Shown: positions 33,351-45,969 of the stretch, one piece after another
Layout: the number at the start of each line of letters is the position of its first letter
How positions within the stretch are numbered: position 1 is the first letter of the stretch
DNA from: Chrysomallon squamiferum
Lineage: Eukaryota > Mollusca > Gastropoda > Neomphalida > Peltospiridae
DNA: 64,000 nt
Assembly: GCA_012295275.1 (NCBI GenBank)
Contig: CM022676.1
Span: 16,153,207-16,217,206, forward strand
Reading direction: 5' to 3'
Notes under the pieces: generated by a model
Told to the model about the DNA's origin: nothing
Databases searched by the model: none
What the model saw: only the letters and a program-made list of their open reading frames with translations
Position numbers and translations under genes: made by a program

Positions 33351-33814
33351 TAATAATTAAAAAACATACAAAGAAACAAAGCAAAAAAAAGAGGAAAAAA
33401 CAACAAGAAACAAACAACAACTGCACAATAATTAACATTAATCTAAAAAAGTCGTATTTATAGAATCATTCGAAAGAGCAAAGTACGAAACGGTCTATTT
33501 TCCGCTAAAAATATTATAAAATGTGTATAGTTGTCGTCAGTTGGTGTTTAGCCCTGAAAAACAGTCGTTATCTGAGTGTCCACCCTTTTGTTAAGTGTCA
33601 ACAATCATATCTAAATAGCATCATTTTTGTGTATGTGCGTTTATGAATTGTGAAACAGTCGTATAAACTAATAATCCTGCAATGTGCACAGTTGGTTTAA
33701 GTTGTATATAAACATTCGTCTGTTTGCCTGTTTGATTTGTCAAACAGTTACATCTAGAATAATTCTACAGTGTATACATCTGTATACAGTTAGCTTTCCG
33801 ATTAGAAGATTAAG

Positions 33815-33980
33815 CTTAGTCAGTCAGAATGTCATATATACAAAGAAAGGAATCAGGATAAACATTAAGTTATTTGTGTATGGCAGAGAACAAATGATTT
33901 GTTCAGTTTTTAAATAAGTAATATGAATCTTTCCTTATTTTCAAATTGATTTACTTGTAATATCTACAGTTGTTTTATGC
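33815..33980 (+). pseudogene. Module P2: decayed promoter/signal exon
   Basis: Matches P1 from CTTAGTCAGTCA through AGGAATCAGGAT and CAGTTTTTA. The first ATG region and the donor are lost and the TATA box reads ATATATAC. No open signal peptide remains. Confidence 0.6.
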
Positions 33981-34800
33981 ATATATTATGTGTATAACAA
34001 TATAAATTGCATTACACATACTCGATTTGAGCATTCAGCAAACAAAATTTGACGAATTAATTAGATCCAAATCAAGCGATTACATTTCTCAGGAAGAGTA
34101 TATGCTACTGGGAATGCATAATAGGGAGACTTATGTTTAAATAAAGTGTGATCAATGAACGCAATTAATAACGTGAACTGAGAGAGATAACATTACAAAA
34201 ATGCACTTTATTTTAGAAAAATAACGACATAATACTAAAAAATAAAATAATTTAAAAATAACGAAAAATATATTAAAGAAAAAGTTAAAAGAAAACAAAA
34301 AAGGTGTATGCAGCAATGTGTATGCGGATAGATATAATATCCTACTCGCAGAATGTCGACAAAATTTTTTAGTGAAACTGACGCAATGACTGACAGAAAA
34401 TACAACTGAAAGAAGATGATAACCATCGTTCATAGTTTCATAATGAAAATCGAGAGATATATGTAGATTTTTAAATTATTTGATAATGCATTGATTTAAT
34501 TAGTATAAGGTATTCACACTGTTAATTTAAGTTTGCGTGTTGTATGTATGCCAGAGCAGTTTGTATGTGAACGATCGTTAAAAACTGACGAATTATGAAA
34601 TCAAAATGTTTCGGTTTAAATAATATTATTAATTTCATTAATTTGATATTTGCCTAAAAATCGTGTTTTTAAATATTTTTTTACTGGTTGATGACAACAC
34701 TCCCCGGTTCACATGTACGATCGATGTTCGGCTTAATGGGCGATATTACGTGTTATTATTGTTCACCTCTTCCGTTCTGTGTTTAGTCGAGAAAACCAAA

Positions 34801-35790
34801 TATTAAAAACACACAACATTTATGACTTAACCTATGGAGAAAAAGAGAAATAGTCTAAATATTTTCTGCACACAACGAACATGTTTTATTTCCTTTTCGG
34901 TAATACAATATTAGGACAAGTCCACGGTATCAGGACTCAGAAGGTTTCGATCTCATTACAACTGCCCTGAGTGCTAGAGGTGTATTCCAGAAACCAGGCG
35001 CTATATAGGAGGCTGATACACAGAGAAAAGAGACCAGAGATTTATGCAGCTTGATGGGTAATAATAAGTATGTGCACGAAGGACGTTACACAAAATTGCG
35101 AAAATCGAACTAACCTTATTTCAAAATTCTCTGAAATGCAACCACTTATAATTTAGACTGGAAACAAAGTATTAGTAAAATACTGTTACATAATTTTGTG
35201 TGAGTCATGTTACACTTAATCCGCTGACACAAAATAAATAGAATATGGTGAACTGGTGTGAAGATAAAAGCATTTCAATTCAAGATGAAGAACATGATGC
35301 GGATTTGATGTCTTAACTAAACATTTACAAACATTCAAAATGATTCGCAAGTGACCATGGATTTGCCAGTAACAAATTATTATTATTTCCGTAGCTTCGT
35401 AATTCCCATTATAAATAAAGTTACCATCACTAGGAAACAATTTTTATGGACAATGTTTGATATAATAATACCATTAATATAGTGTAAACATAATCAGAAG
35501 CATTCTATACATTTACTACTATTATTATTACTACTACTACTACTACTACTACTGCTACTACTACTACTACTACTACTAATAATAATAATAATAATAATTA
35601 TTATTATTATTATTATACTAATACTACAACTATTACAATTATCATTATTTCTTAGAAACATATTTGAAAAACAATTAATAATCTTGTGGTTGTGAGTAAA
35701 TTTGAATCTACTACGTCTATAAAATGACTTATTTATTTTATTTCATTAAAGAACAAAAATAAATAAATAAAAATATAATAAACAAATTAC
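34801..35790. other. Non-coding spacer, partly duplicated at 55.6 kb
   Basis: About 34830-35150 is related to about 55575-55830 (ACCTATGGAGAAAA, ATATTAGGACAA, CAGAAGGTTT and AACCTTATTTCAAAATT blocks). (ACT)n and (AAT)n fill about 35517-35620. No gene was recognised. Confidence 0.5.
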
Positions 35791-35935
35791 CGACTAAATC
35801 CTAACATGTGACATAAAACAGAAGCATCTTTCTCATCAAAATAATCATCACAGATTGTTCCCCACGTCCCGTTTACTCGAATCTCAACTCGTCCTTGTGT
35901 TGGTTTTCCTCTTCCATTCACTAACCGTACTGGTA
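35791..35935 (-). CDS. Isolated SRCR alpha A exon, intact
   Basis: 145 nt on the minus strand, open, acceptor TTTCAG and donor [26 protein letters not shown], then [20 protein letters not shown] and HMLGFSR. No B exon was found within the following 5 kb on the minus strand. It sits in the left arm of an inverted duplication with 42470-43422, so it is probably a stray half-domain. Confidence 0.78.
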
Positions 35936-36113
35936 CTGAAATAATAACAGATTTATATATGACAGTAAATTATAATAGTGCTAATTATTCACAAAGAAAA
36001 AAAAAAGAAGTATAATACAGATACCGTCATATCTTTGGCGCTGTTATAAATACGAACATCGAACATTTGTATTATTAAAAAGGATTTTGATTATAGTTAT
36101 TTTAATGAAAACA

Positions 36114-36171
<58 letters not shown>

Positions 36172-36685
36172 GAAAGGTTTCAATATGAACTGACACAGCC
36201 ATGGTTAATATATAATAAATGAAATAATAATTTACACCGATGCGTTTTTTCAATTTTGCTAAAACATTTAATTTTTTCTGCCACTGGTTTCCTCTTTACG
36301 TCTAAGTTCTGTGCTTAAACTACGTATGCTTTTCTTTTTCTCAGTATTTTAATTTAGCAAATGCAAAGTCAGAATAGAAAATAGTGATAAAGCTATTTTC
36401 TTTTCAGAAATAACAATCTGCTTGTATTATTGTAATACTGTACATATTTGGCAATTGTTATGTTGAACAGGATCAGATAATTCAACTATGTAATTGCATG
36501 AATTAATTATATTTCAGTGGTCTAAGATTTAAGTTTGGCTTTATTAGTACTTCAATGAACACACAGTATAAATCGTTTGAAGTAATAATTCATTTTCTTT
36601 TTAAACTATATATTTTCTACTTTAATATATAATCAGAATAGAAAGTAGTGACATGATTTTTTATTTCATGGAAATAATTCGTGCG
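35791..36685 (-). repeat. Left arm of inverted duplication (with 42470-43422)
   Basis: Includes the isolated alpha A exon and its upstream flank. Blocks such as CTCAGTATTTTAATTTAGCA, ATAACAATCTG and GTATAAATCGTTTGAAGTAA appear in reverse complement upstream of the exon at 43278. About 5.8 kb separates the arms. Confidence 0.8.
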
Positions 36686-37114
36686 GGAATTGGTTCGTTT
36701 CGTACTTTAAGATATTAATGATTCTGTTTAGGAAACACGACCAAATTGCGACAGTTTTTAGCATTTTAACTTCTAATTCAAAAACGAAAATAAGAAAATA
36801 ACTAATATTATCAACAGTCCCTATTTTATTCACTTACAAACGAACCTTCAAGAATGTTTTACACAAGTACATACGACTATTGTGTGTTTAGCATAGACTA
36901 ACACTCGATACATTTTAATACACTTAATGTCTGGCTACACCTTACTTAATTGTCAACCATGCGGACAGTTGGTTAACTTAGCTATTATTTATTTAGACTG
37001 CGACAAACAATCATTGCAACTAACATTTTTTTATGTCCTCTATATGTCCCATTGTGAATTGTGAAATAATCCTACAATATGCATATTTGGATTCATTTAG
37101 CTGTTTACTTACAC
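36686..37114. other. AT-rich spacer, nothing recognised
   Basis: No exon, repeat longer than a microsatellite, or promoter element was recognised before the decayed P3 module. Confidence 0.4.
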
Positions 37115-37260
37115 AATTAAACTTAGTCAACATGTTATGTACCTAAAGATAGGAATCGGGATCTAAATCAAAGTAGTTGCGTTTGACAGAGACAAATTAA
37201 TCTGCTCTGTTTTCTTTCCATATCTTTAGATTGATTTACCTGTTTCATTTAGGACATATT
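37115..37260 (+). pseudogene. Module P3: decayed promoter/signal exon
   Basis: Matches P1 through AAAGATAGGAATCGGGATCT and GCGTTTGACAGAGACAAAT. The TATA box and start codons are lost. It is followed at about 37680 by repeat R, as P1 is followed by R copy 2. Confidence 0.6.
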
Positions 37261-37679
37261 ATTTTGTTTATGTTTATAGTTATTAAGTGTGAAATATTGA
37301 ATAATAATACTAATACTACTACTAATGATAATAATAAAATCATATATATATATATAGTAAATTATCGAATAAATCTAATATCCATTCCACTATTATATTT
37401 GTTTAGAAGAGCAAAGCGTAGCACAGTTCCAAGAATAACATTTTTTTGAATTTCTTTGCACTGTTGTTCATTTTCTTTAAATCGCGGAATCAGCGAAATA
37501 CAAAACTATGTTTTTAAATGAAGATTGTGAACGGAATAATAGTTAAAACAGCGTCAAGAAAAAAATCACTGATAAAATTTGGTGTATATTCGGTGAAATT
37601 TTAAAATATTTGCTTTATATTATTAGCCCTCGAATTTTGACATTTTTGCCACAAATGGAGCATGCCTGCAAGTTTTCAA

Positions 37680-38230
37680 ACCTGATATCTATTTAATCAG
37701 TGAGAAGATCTGGATGAAATAGTTTCGTTCGAAAGCTAATTTGATAGGAATTTCTTACCATATACAACTAAATTTTAGAACCTTTAAAATTTTTGGTTGA
37801 TTTTGAATTTGACTGTGTTACCCATGACACCTTGAAATGACATCAAGATAAGAAAGTTCCAGAATCTATAATATTTGGAGTTCAATAGTACAATACACTT
37901 AAATTGGAGATGCTGACCTGAAAATGTTCATATAACTGTTTTAGTGATTTAATACATACAAATGCATGAGGTTCCACTATTCTTGAGTAGACTTTATATA
38001 ATGTTGCTACATGGTTGTAATACTTCTAAGATCTAATATCGTGAAGTTAAAATTTTATTTTTACTTTTCTTAGGAATTTGATCTGTATTGGAATTCAATC
38101 ATATTTCATTCTAATTTGAAGCCTTCTTTGTTATTTATTGTTGAGATTATTACTTATACTGCTCTAGTTGTACATTTTTTTCTTTTACTGGTTTAAGACT
38201 GTACACCTTAAGTTACACAGCCAAAGAATA

Positions 38231-38271
<41 letters not shown>

Positions 38272-38495
38272 TTAAAAAGAAAATACAAAAGAGCCATGTA
38301 CAATTAAATAAATATAATAAATATTTGTACTCCTTGGTAACCAGTAGCACTGTTTCTCTGTCATTTTTGTCTGACCTTCATCTCTGTGATGCGAAGATCC
38401 GTGACTTGGAAGATAAAATACTTGTGTCATGTGTTCACGTGCAGACAATTTTTGTCAACAAGAAAAACTAATCCATCAGAAGTAACATGCTACCT
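37680..38495. repeat. Repeat R, copy 3 (more diverged)
   Basis: Begins CCTGATATCTATTTAATCAG and follows the order of copies 1 and 2 (GTTCGAAAGCTA, TTACCCATGACACC, GAGTTCAATAGT, CATGAGGTTCCACTATTCTTG), with an (AAT)n insertion at about 38229-38270. Confidence 0.7.
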
Positions 38496-39061
38496 CATTT
38501 TGCTGTCTAAAGTGACTTTTTATTTTTGTGTGTCTGTATATGTGTGTGTTTGTGTGTGTTCAGTACAGAAACCGCCTGACATCATCTCACACTTGACGCG
38601 AAATCCAAGATGACCGCCAACGAATCTATTTTTTTTTTCAAAGTTGGTCACTAGATTTGAAAGAAACATAAATGAAAGTTCGTTTTATAACTCTTTAAAG
38701 ATAAAGAATCTAATGGTCTATGACTTCCCCAACAATAAGAGAAAAAAAGACAAAAAAAAAAAAAAAAAAAATAATAATAATGATAATGAAAAGAAGAGAA
38801 ACTGATAATCAGATATCACTGTTTTGAGTCAAATTAAAGTCGTGCAGGCCTTTGATTAAACTAAATATCTTATCATGTTAAGCGTAGTCTTATTAACTAA
38901 GAGGTAAATAAGGAACACTAAATTATTGATTGTTGTATTTATTCTGGTTCACATACACTAAACATGTACGTTGTTATACGTCAGATCTATTTGGGATATT
39001 TCATAATTGGACTGTACAACTGATAGTCACTGTGATAAATCACTAATCACTTGTGTTACAG

Positions 39062-39174
39062 GAAATCGTGCAGAGAGACTGACACTTTTTCCAGAACAAC
39101 TGGATGCACGACATGAGAACGATATCAGCTTTCAGATGACAATGTTGAAACAGAACGATATCACGAACAATTAA
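39062..39174 (+). CDS. Candidate terminal exon of unknown protein
   Basis: After an acceptor-like TTGTGTTACAG, the phase-1 frame stays open for 37 codons to a TAA at 39172-39174: NRAERLTLFPEQLDARHEND, then ISFQMTMLKQNDITNN. It would join in frame to the signal exon at 29937-30021 and give a secreted peptide of about 60 residues. There is no recognised domain and no second copy, so chance remains likely. Confidence 0.25.
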
Positions 39175-39189
39175 AAACAGTCTTTATGC

Positions 39190-39221
<32 letters not shown>

Positions 39222-40384
39222 TATTATTATTAGTAGTAGTAGTAGTAGTAGTATTGATAACGGGTAAAACAGAAATATAAAATCAAACTTTGTGCAGCAG
39301 GTATAAGTAATTCAGCGATTTTCACTAAAGTTCTTTGGAATATAATACATACGGAAAACAAGAAAAGGTATGTGTCAGGGGGAAAAAATGAGACAAGAAA
39401 AACAAGATAAAAAAACAAAAAAAACAACAACAAAAAAAACAAAAAACAACAACAACAAAACAACAAATAACAACAGCAAGAACAGAAAAAGGCTTTGGCT
39501 AGACAAACGTAGCTGCTTTTTATCTACACAGAGATCTCTGCGGAGAATCACTGAGACTTTGGTCATAAGCAATAAGAGTTTGCCTCTGAGATTTTGTAAT
39601 ATTTCATTGTCATTTGTCTTGATATGGCAATCATGCAATGCAATCTGTGTTTTTAACTGCGTAAGCTATGTGTTTCATATATATAATATAAAATTTATAT
39701 CAACATCATTATTTTGTTTTCAATTTCGTCTTCAAATAAGTTTTAAGTTGAATGAATTTGTATTTTAAATAGGTTTCCTAACAGTTTAGTTTGGTCTCTT
39801 TTGTAATTTCAAATGCATTTCGAAAATACTCGATAAATAAATAACTCCGTACATTTTTACTGTCATATTTATCTAATGAATGAAGATATCATTATAGGTC
39901 ATATAGATATTGTTGTTGTTGTTGTTGTTGTTGCTTTTAGAAGGCTTTCGAATATTTTTTTATTTTGTGTTTCCTTTTAATGTGCTTGTTTTGACCCTCT
40001 GCCACGTTTGTATTTTCTTGATTATGTCCATTTTGTAATGTTTGTGACATGGTGGGGGTTTTTTTTGTTGTTTTTTCTGGCTTCAGTGGAAGGATACATT
40101 CCTGTTAATTATGATTTGCCACACTGTGCTCTGTAACTTAGTTTATTTGTGACAGTGTTTGTTGAAGTACATCACGGCAAAAACTTTGTAATAAACTGCT
40201 GGCATACATCTAGATGTTGCGGTAGCAGTAATGAATTAGTAATGCTAAATAAGAAACATTCATTTGTTACAAAATTCATCTTGATACTGAGAGAAAACGA
40301 GTTATTAAATTGCAAACATATCAGAGACGATAGACCTTTCATATAAAAATAATTCTTTTCTGTAAGAATATTTCGATTGTATTA
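39175..40384. other. Non-coding spacer with A-rich and microsatellite DNA
   Basis: Holds (ATT)n/(AGT)n at about 39193-39254, an A/C-rich stretch at 39400-39480 and a short (GTT)n run at about 39910. Open frames here are low-complexity. Confidence 0.5.
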
Positions 40385-40620
40385 ACAGTGAATGTTTCGC
40401 ATCGTCGTAAACAATACCGTGTTATACCTGGCTGTACCTCTTGCAGAAGTGGCAGGCTATTTTTATCTGAGCTACATAACAAACTAAAACAGACTTGCTA
40501 TACTGGTTATAGAAGTATCGTTCAAGCACCGTTAAGCATAGATAGAAATATCAGAAAAAAAGTAAAGAAAAACTGTGAAATTATCTTTACGTGTGCTATA
40601 ACTATCTGGCACATAATATA
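40385..40620 (+). repeat. Module Q, best-preserved copy
   Basis: An open frame follows TTAACAG: NVSHRRKQYRVIPGCTSC, then RSGRLFLSELHNKLKQTCYT and GYRSIVQAPLS. I do not recognise it. The other copies have stops at different places, which suggests that an ancestral coding or conserved segment has decayed. Confidence 0.4.
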
Positions 40621-41019
40621 TGAGAAAAGGTAGCTACAAAGTAATTAACATTAATCTACAATAGTTGTATGTATGTATAGAATCATCGAAACCGCAAAGT
40701 ACGAAGCTGACCATTTTCACAAGTGTACGCCAAAATTATGTTTAGCATTGACGAATAGTCACTACACTTTAATATATTTAATGTTTGAGTGTCCAACTTT
40801 TTGTTTATTGTCAGTCACATCTAAACATTATCCTAGAACGTGCATAGTTGGATTTAGTTACTTGTCTGATTACAAAACATTTTTATTATTTGTATAGGCT
40901 GCGTTAAACACTCAATACAATAAATATTTTATACACGGTTATGAACTGTCAAACAGTTACATCTAGAAAAATCCTGCAATGTTCACAGCTGGATTCATTA
41001 GCTTTTCTGTTGTAAAATA

Positions 41020-41180
41020 AACTACATCTATCAATGTATTACGTATATCAAGAAAGGAATAAACATCTAAATTAAAGTATTTGCGTTTGACAGAGAGAAA
41101 CTCATCTGTTGAGTTTTTAAATAAGAAATATCTTTGTTTCCCTATATTTGCTTGCTATATCTATAGACGTTTAAGGTTTA
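41020..41180 (+). pseudogene. Module P4: decayed promoter/signal exon upstream of trimer 1
   Basis: Matches P1 through GAAAGGAATAAACATCTAAA and GCGTTTGACAGAGAGAAA. The ATG corresponding to 29964 reads ATA, and the donor is lost. It lies about 2.2 kb upstream of the trimer 1 alpha A exon. Confidence 0.6.
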
Positions 41181-42469
41181 TAATACATGAAATACATTAG
41201 ACAAACTGTGGACTAAATGGAACAGTAGATAGACTAGGAATGTATTACGTTTGTATGTGGTTGCTTAAGTAAAATCTTTTCATCAACCAACGTAATTACT
41301 AAGGTGAATTGAGAAAGATACATTAAATAATCAAATTTACTGTAAAAAAATAATAATAAAAAATAATAATAACGACAATTGACAGATATATACAGATTTT
41401 TGAAATATTTGATTAATGTATTTATTTACTTAGTATAATTAATTCATCCTGTTAATTTAAGTTTGCGGGTCGCGTGTATGCGAACGATCATTATAAATTG
41501 ACGAATTATGAACATAAAAGATTCCAGTTAAAATAATATTATTAAAATAATTAATTTTATCATTGTTTAAATTGTTCGGAATGTTTGCTGTCACCTCACA
41601 ATTCTGGCGAACTTGGTTAAGATTTTTAGGTCGGCTTAAAGGACGAGACTACGCTGTTAAGTCATTTTTTTTCACCTGTAACAGATTTCTGCAAGGTGTT
41701 TGTAGGCAAACAGAATAATTTGAAAACGACATCAAATATTAAAATGGCACATTAGCTATATTTTGTTATTTCACACTTTAATATTTGTATTTAATAATTA
41801 CTTACGTACATCCTTAACACAAAGAAACATACATATATTAAAACGAAAAAACCCTCTTAAATACAACCATGAACGACTTTTACATAATGATAAATTATAA
41901 ATATATATATGTTATTTCCGCCATTATTTAAAAAATATATAGTTTTGCTAAACTGAATTTATTTTGAATTTCAAATATTCAGTGTGATGTGATGCATGAC
42001 CCTGTCGACATTGTATGTTTGAAAACGTTTCAGTTTCACTTCCGGGTCATGCGCTGTTTTTATCAATGGTAACGAATTCGGCTTCATCAAATTTGTTTTT
42101 ATTTATTTTTATTTATTTATTTAAAGTTAAGACTTCTTTACGTTTCCAGTCTCAAACTGATCCCATCTGAGTCACTGAAAAGTTTAATTTTCAACTGAAC
42201 TGTTTGTTTCCAGCTGCTGCTGATTAAACTGAGATCGCTTGTCAGTGAAGAGATATTTTAGAGTAAAAAAATAAAATGTCTTAGTTAAAATGCTTTATAT
42301 TCTGTGTTCTTTCAAGCAGTGATAAATTAAATATTTGACACATTAATAACTTTTAATTAATGCCCTGATAAAGATGAATTGTCTGGTCATGTTAATCATT
42401 TTAATTGTCAATTATGCATAATATCTATTAAAAAATAAAAATAAAAATAAAAAACAACTGTTATTTCTA
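41181..42469. other. Upstream flank of SRCR trimer 1
   Basis: AT-rich. From about 41950 on it is duplicated upstream of trimer 2 (from about 57120). The shared part contains a 44-bp block of perfect identity at 42022-42065 with ACTTCCGGGTCATGCG. Confidence 0.6.
42022..42065 (+). promoter_or_regulatory. 44-bp block identical to 57192-57235
   Basis: AAAACGTTTCAGTTTCACTT followed by CCGGGTCATGCGCTGTTTTT and ATCA is identical upstream of both trimers, while flanks differ. TTCCGG resembles an ETS-type site. A regulatory role is inference. Confidence 0.35.
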
Positions 42470-43036
42470 TCAAATAAAAAATCATGTCACTACTTTCTTT
42501 TCTGATTATGTATTAAAGTAGAAAATATTTAATTTAAATAGAAAATGAATTATTACTTCAAACGATTTATACTGTGTTCATTCAAACAGTAATAAAGCCA
42601 AACTTAAATCTTAGACAACTGAATTATAATTAATTATGTTCAACATAACAATTGCCAAATACATACAGTATTACAATAATAAAAACAGATTGTTATTTCT
42701 GAAAAGAAAATAGCTTTGTCACTATTTTCTAGTCTGACTTTGGATTTGCTAAATAAAAATACTGAGAAAAAGAAAAACATATGTACTTTAAGCACAGAAC
42801 TTAGACGTAAAGAGGAATCGAGTGGTGGAAGAAATTAAATATTTTTGTAAAACTGAAAAAACGCATCGGTGTGAATTATTATTTAACTAATTATATATTA
42901 ACCATAGCTGTGTCAGTTCATATTTAAACCGTTCTGTATTTCATCATCACCATCATCATCATCATCGATATTATTATTATTCTTATTATTATTATTATGA
43001 TTATTATTATTATTATTACTATTATTATTATTGTTA

Positions 43037-43105
<69 letters not shown>

Positions 43106-43422
43106 TGTTTTCATTAAAATAACTATAATCAAAATCCTTGTTTATGACACAGATGTTCGATGTTGGTATCTATAACAACGCCAAAGATGTGACGGTATCT
43201 GTATTATACTTTTTTTCTTTCTCAATAATTTCCATTATTATAATTGACTGTCATATATGAATCTGTTATTATTTCAGTACCAGTACGGTTAGTGGATAGA
43301 ACAGGAGTACCGACACAAGGTCGAGTTGAGATTCAAGTAAACGGGACGTGGGGAACAATCTGTGATCATGATTTTGATGAGAAAGATGCTTCAGTTTTAT
43401 GTCACATGTTAGGATTTAGTCG
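42470..43422 (+). repeat. Right arm of inverted duplication (with 35791-36685)
   Basis: Contains the upstream flank and the alpha A exon of trimer 1. A third, direct copy lies at about 57560-58439. A long (ATT)n run fills about 42977-43106. Confidence 0.8.
43278..43422 (+). CDS. SRCR trimer 1 alpha A exon
   Basis: 145 nt, open. [20 protein letters not shown], then [20 protein letters not shown] and HMLGFSR. The usual NGRG turn is DRTG. Acceptor TTTCAG, donor GTAATT. Confidence 0.87.
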
Positions 43423-43651
43423 GTAATTTGTTTATTATATTTTTATTTATTTATTTTTGTTGTTTAATGATATAAAATAAATAAGTCTTTTTACAGATGT
43501 AGTAGATTCAACTTTACTCAGAACCACACGATAATTAATTGTTGTTCAAATACATTATACGCAAAATTCCTGTGGATGGTATTTTTAACATTTCAAATAT
43601 GTTTGTAAGAAATAATAATAATTGTAGTAGTTGCAGTATTAGCTCTAGTAA

Positions 43652-43683
<32 letters not shown>

Positions 43684-44952
43684 AATGTAAATAATGTTGT
43701 TAATTATATTTACACTATATTAATGGTATTATTGTATCAAACATTGTCCAATAAAATTATTTCGAAATAATTTAGAAAATAAATATATTCTTCTGAAAAC
43801 CTTAGAACTAAACGCACGTCTGCATAATACTTTTCCAAATAATGTTTCATAATATTTATTTTATTCATTGTATTTACTCATTTAATAGTACTAGTACTAC
43901 TACTACTACTACTACTACAACTACTACTACTATTACTACTACAACAACTACTACTAATAATAAGAAGAAGAAGAAGAAGAAGAAGAAAAAGAAAAGGAAG
44001 AACAGCAGTAATAATGATGAAACGTTTCCTCTCAAATCTTTGACACTAAAATGAGATCTGTTGAAGATGTTTAGTAAACCCTGTGTTATAACATTCATTT
44101 CACTGTACATTTTATTTATTTCTTTTGAAGTTTTAATGCAAAGTCATACCGTTTTGCTCACTTTGGAGAAGGAACTGGACAAATATGGCTTGCTGATCTT
44201 GGATGTGATGGAGATGAAGACAGTGTTGAAAAGTGTTCATTTTCTGGCTGGGGTAAACACAACTGTGATCACTCACGGGATGCTGGAATCAGCTGTCAAT
44301 GTTGGTTTACACGTGACGTTTTTATTTTATTTTATTTTATTTTATTTCATTGTGTATCAGTAACAAAATGTTTTAACTTGTTGGCATCAAAATTATCATT
44401 CGTGTGTTTAATGGTGTTGCACTGAAGTGTGTATCTATCTTTATTTGTCTTCAGTAATAACCAAAACAAAATAATATCAGGATTGTGTACAGTAGTCAAC
44501 TAAAACGCTAGGTTTAAAATAACCTGAATTTAAATGGGATATAACAATTATGCAATTTTTCGTATTTGTTACTTACTTTACTTGTTTGTTTGTTTGTTTG
44601 TTTGATTGTTTCTTGTTTGTTTGTTTGTTTGATTGTTTCTTGTTTGTTTATTGGTTTCCTTGTTTGACTGTTTGATTATTTGTAATTCATGAAAGACTTA
44701 CTATAGGCATCAAAGCTAAACACATACCACTACGATGGTTATAAGAGAGGAAACTCTTTATTGAAACTGTGCAGATTATTCTTGTTGACTTGCATATAAA
44801 TAGGAAAATAAAGTTGGTGGGAGCAGAAACAGCTTCTACGAAATTTTCAGAAGAAATATAGTTACAAGAGTATTAAACGATATTACTAAATCGATTTTCT
44901 CAAGTAGAAGTAAACATGCAGAGTTATTGAAAATAAACACCAGAAATAACAT

Positions 44953-44983
<31 letters not shown>

Positions 44984-45777
44984 AATAATGTAATTAAATT
45001 TCAAGAAATCCAATATCTTTATGCTATTCTAAATACAACACTTATAAATTAGAATGAAATATCAAAATTATATAATGAATATATGATTTCTTTAGGCTCT
45101 ATCAGATTAGTCAATGGTGGAGGTGTTTCAACACAGGGTCGAGTTGAGATCAAACTTAACGATACATGGGGAACTGTCTGTGGTGACAAATTTGACGACA
45201 AAGACTCAGGCTTTATCTGTACACTTTTAGGATTCAGTCAGTAAGAACGTTTTACTTTCAGTTAAACTGTTCAATTTATAAACAGTTGTAAAATATGAGT
45301 TCGTTTCTATTTGCGCCATACCAAATAAGATAAAATCTGAATAATCGCATAGTACAGGTTGATCAATATTTCTACTAACCAAGATGAGACAACTCAGTTT
45401 GTATTTTGTAAATACTAGATTCAACGCAAAGACGTATAAGAATACTCACTTTGGAGAAGGAACAGGACCAGTGTGGGTTGATGATGTTAACTGTGTTAAA
45501 GATGACAATGGAGTGAATCACTGTTCTTTCAATGACTGGGGTAAAAAAAACTGTAATCATAAAAAGGATTTGGGAATCAGCTGCTTCCCTCAGGGTATGT
45601 TCTTTATTTTGTTGTTGTTGTTTGTTGTTTTTTGTACTATTTAAAGAACAAAACATTTAGTGTTAAATGTGAAATGCAAGAACCTCTTAGTGTGAAAAAT
45701 ATCGGCTGTACCTTTTACATTCTTCGATTTATAAAATAACGCCTCTCTCTCTCTCTGTCTCTCTCTCTCTCTTTTTT

Positions 45778-45876
<99 letters not shown>

Positions 45877-45927
45877 ATCGTCGAATGTGCGAAGCGCTTC
45901 GATTGCATCCTCTCCCTTTGACTTTTA

Positions 45928-45969
<42 letters not shown>

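Larger units (their letters stand above)
31890..34800. repeat. Segmental duplication, copy 1 (with 51.56-54.73 kb)
   Basis: Direct duplicate of about 51560-54730. Shared blocks include AATGTAGACAAATGCAAATA, GAGTTTATCAGATCGTCGTA, CTTTCACGGTAAACAAAGGG and GATCGATGTTCGGCTTAATG. It carries Q modules at about 32085 and 33118 and a decayed P module at about 33815. No intact gene was seen in it. Confidence 0.82.

Noticed and set aside
34152-34433. Hydrophobic minus-strand ORFs as membrane proteins
   Set aside because: They arise from A-rich DNA read on the opposite strand and are broken in the duplicate at about 54.1-54.3 kb.
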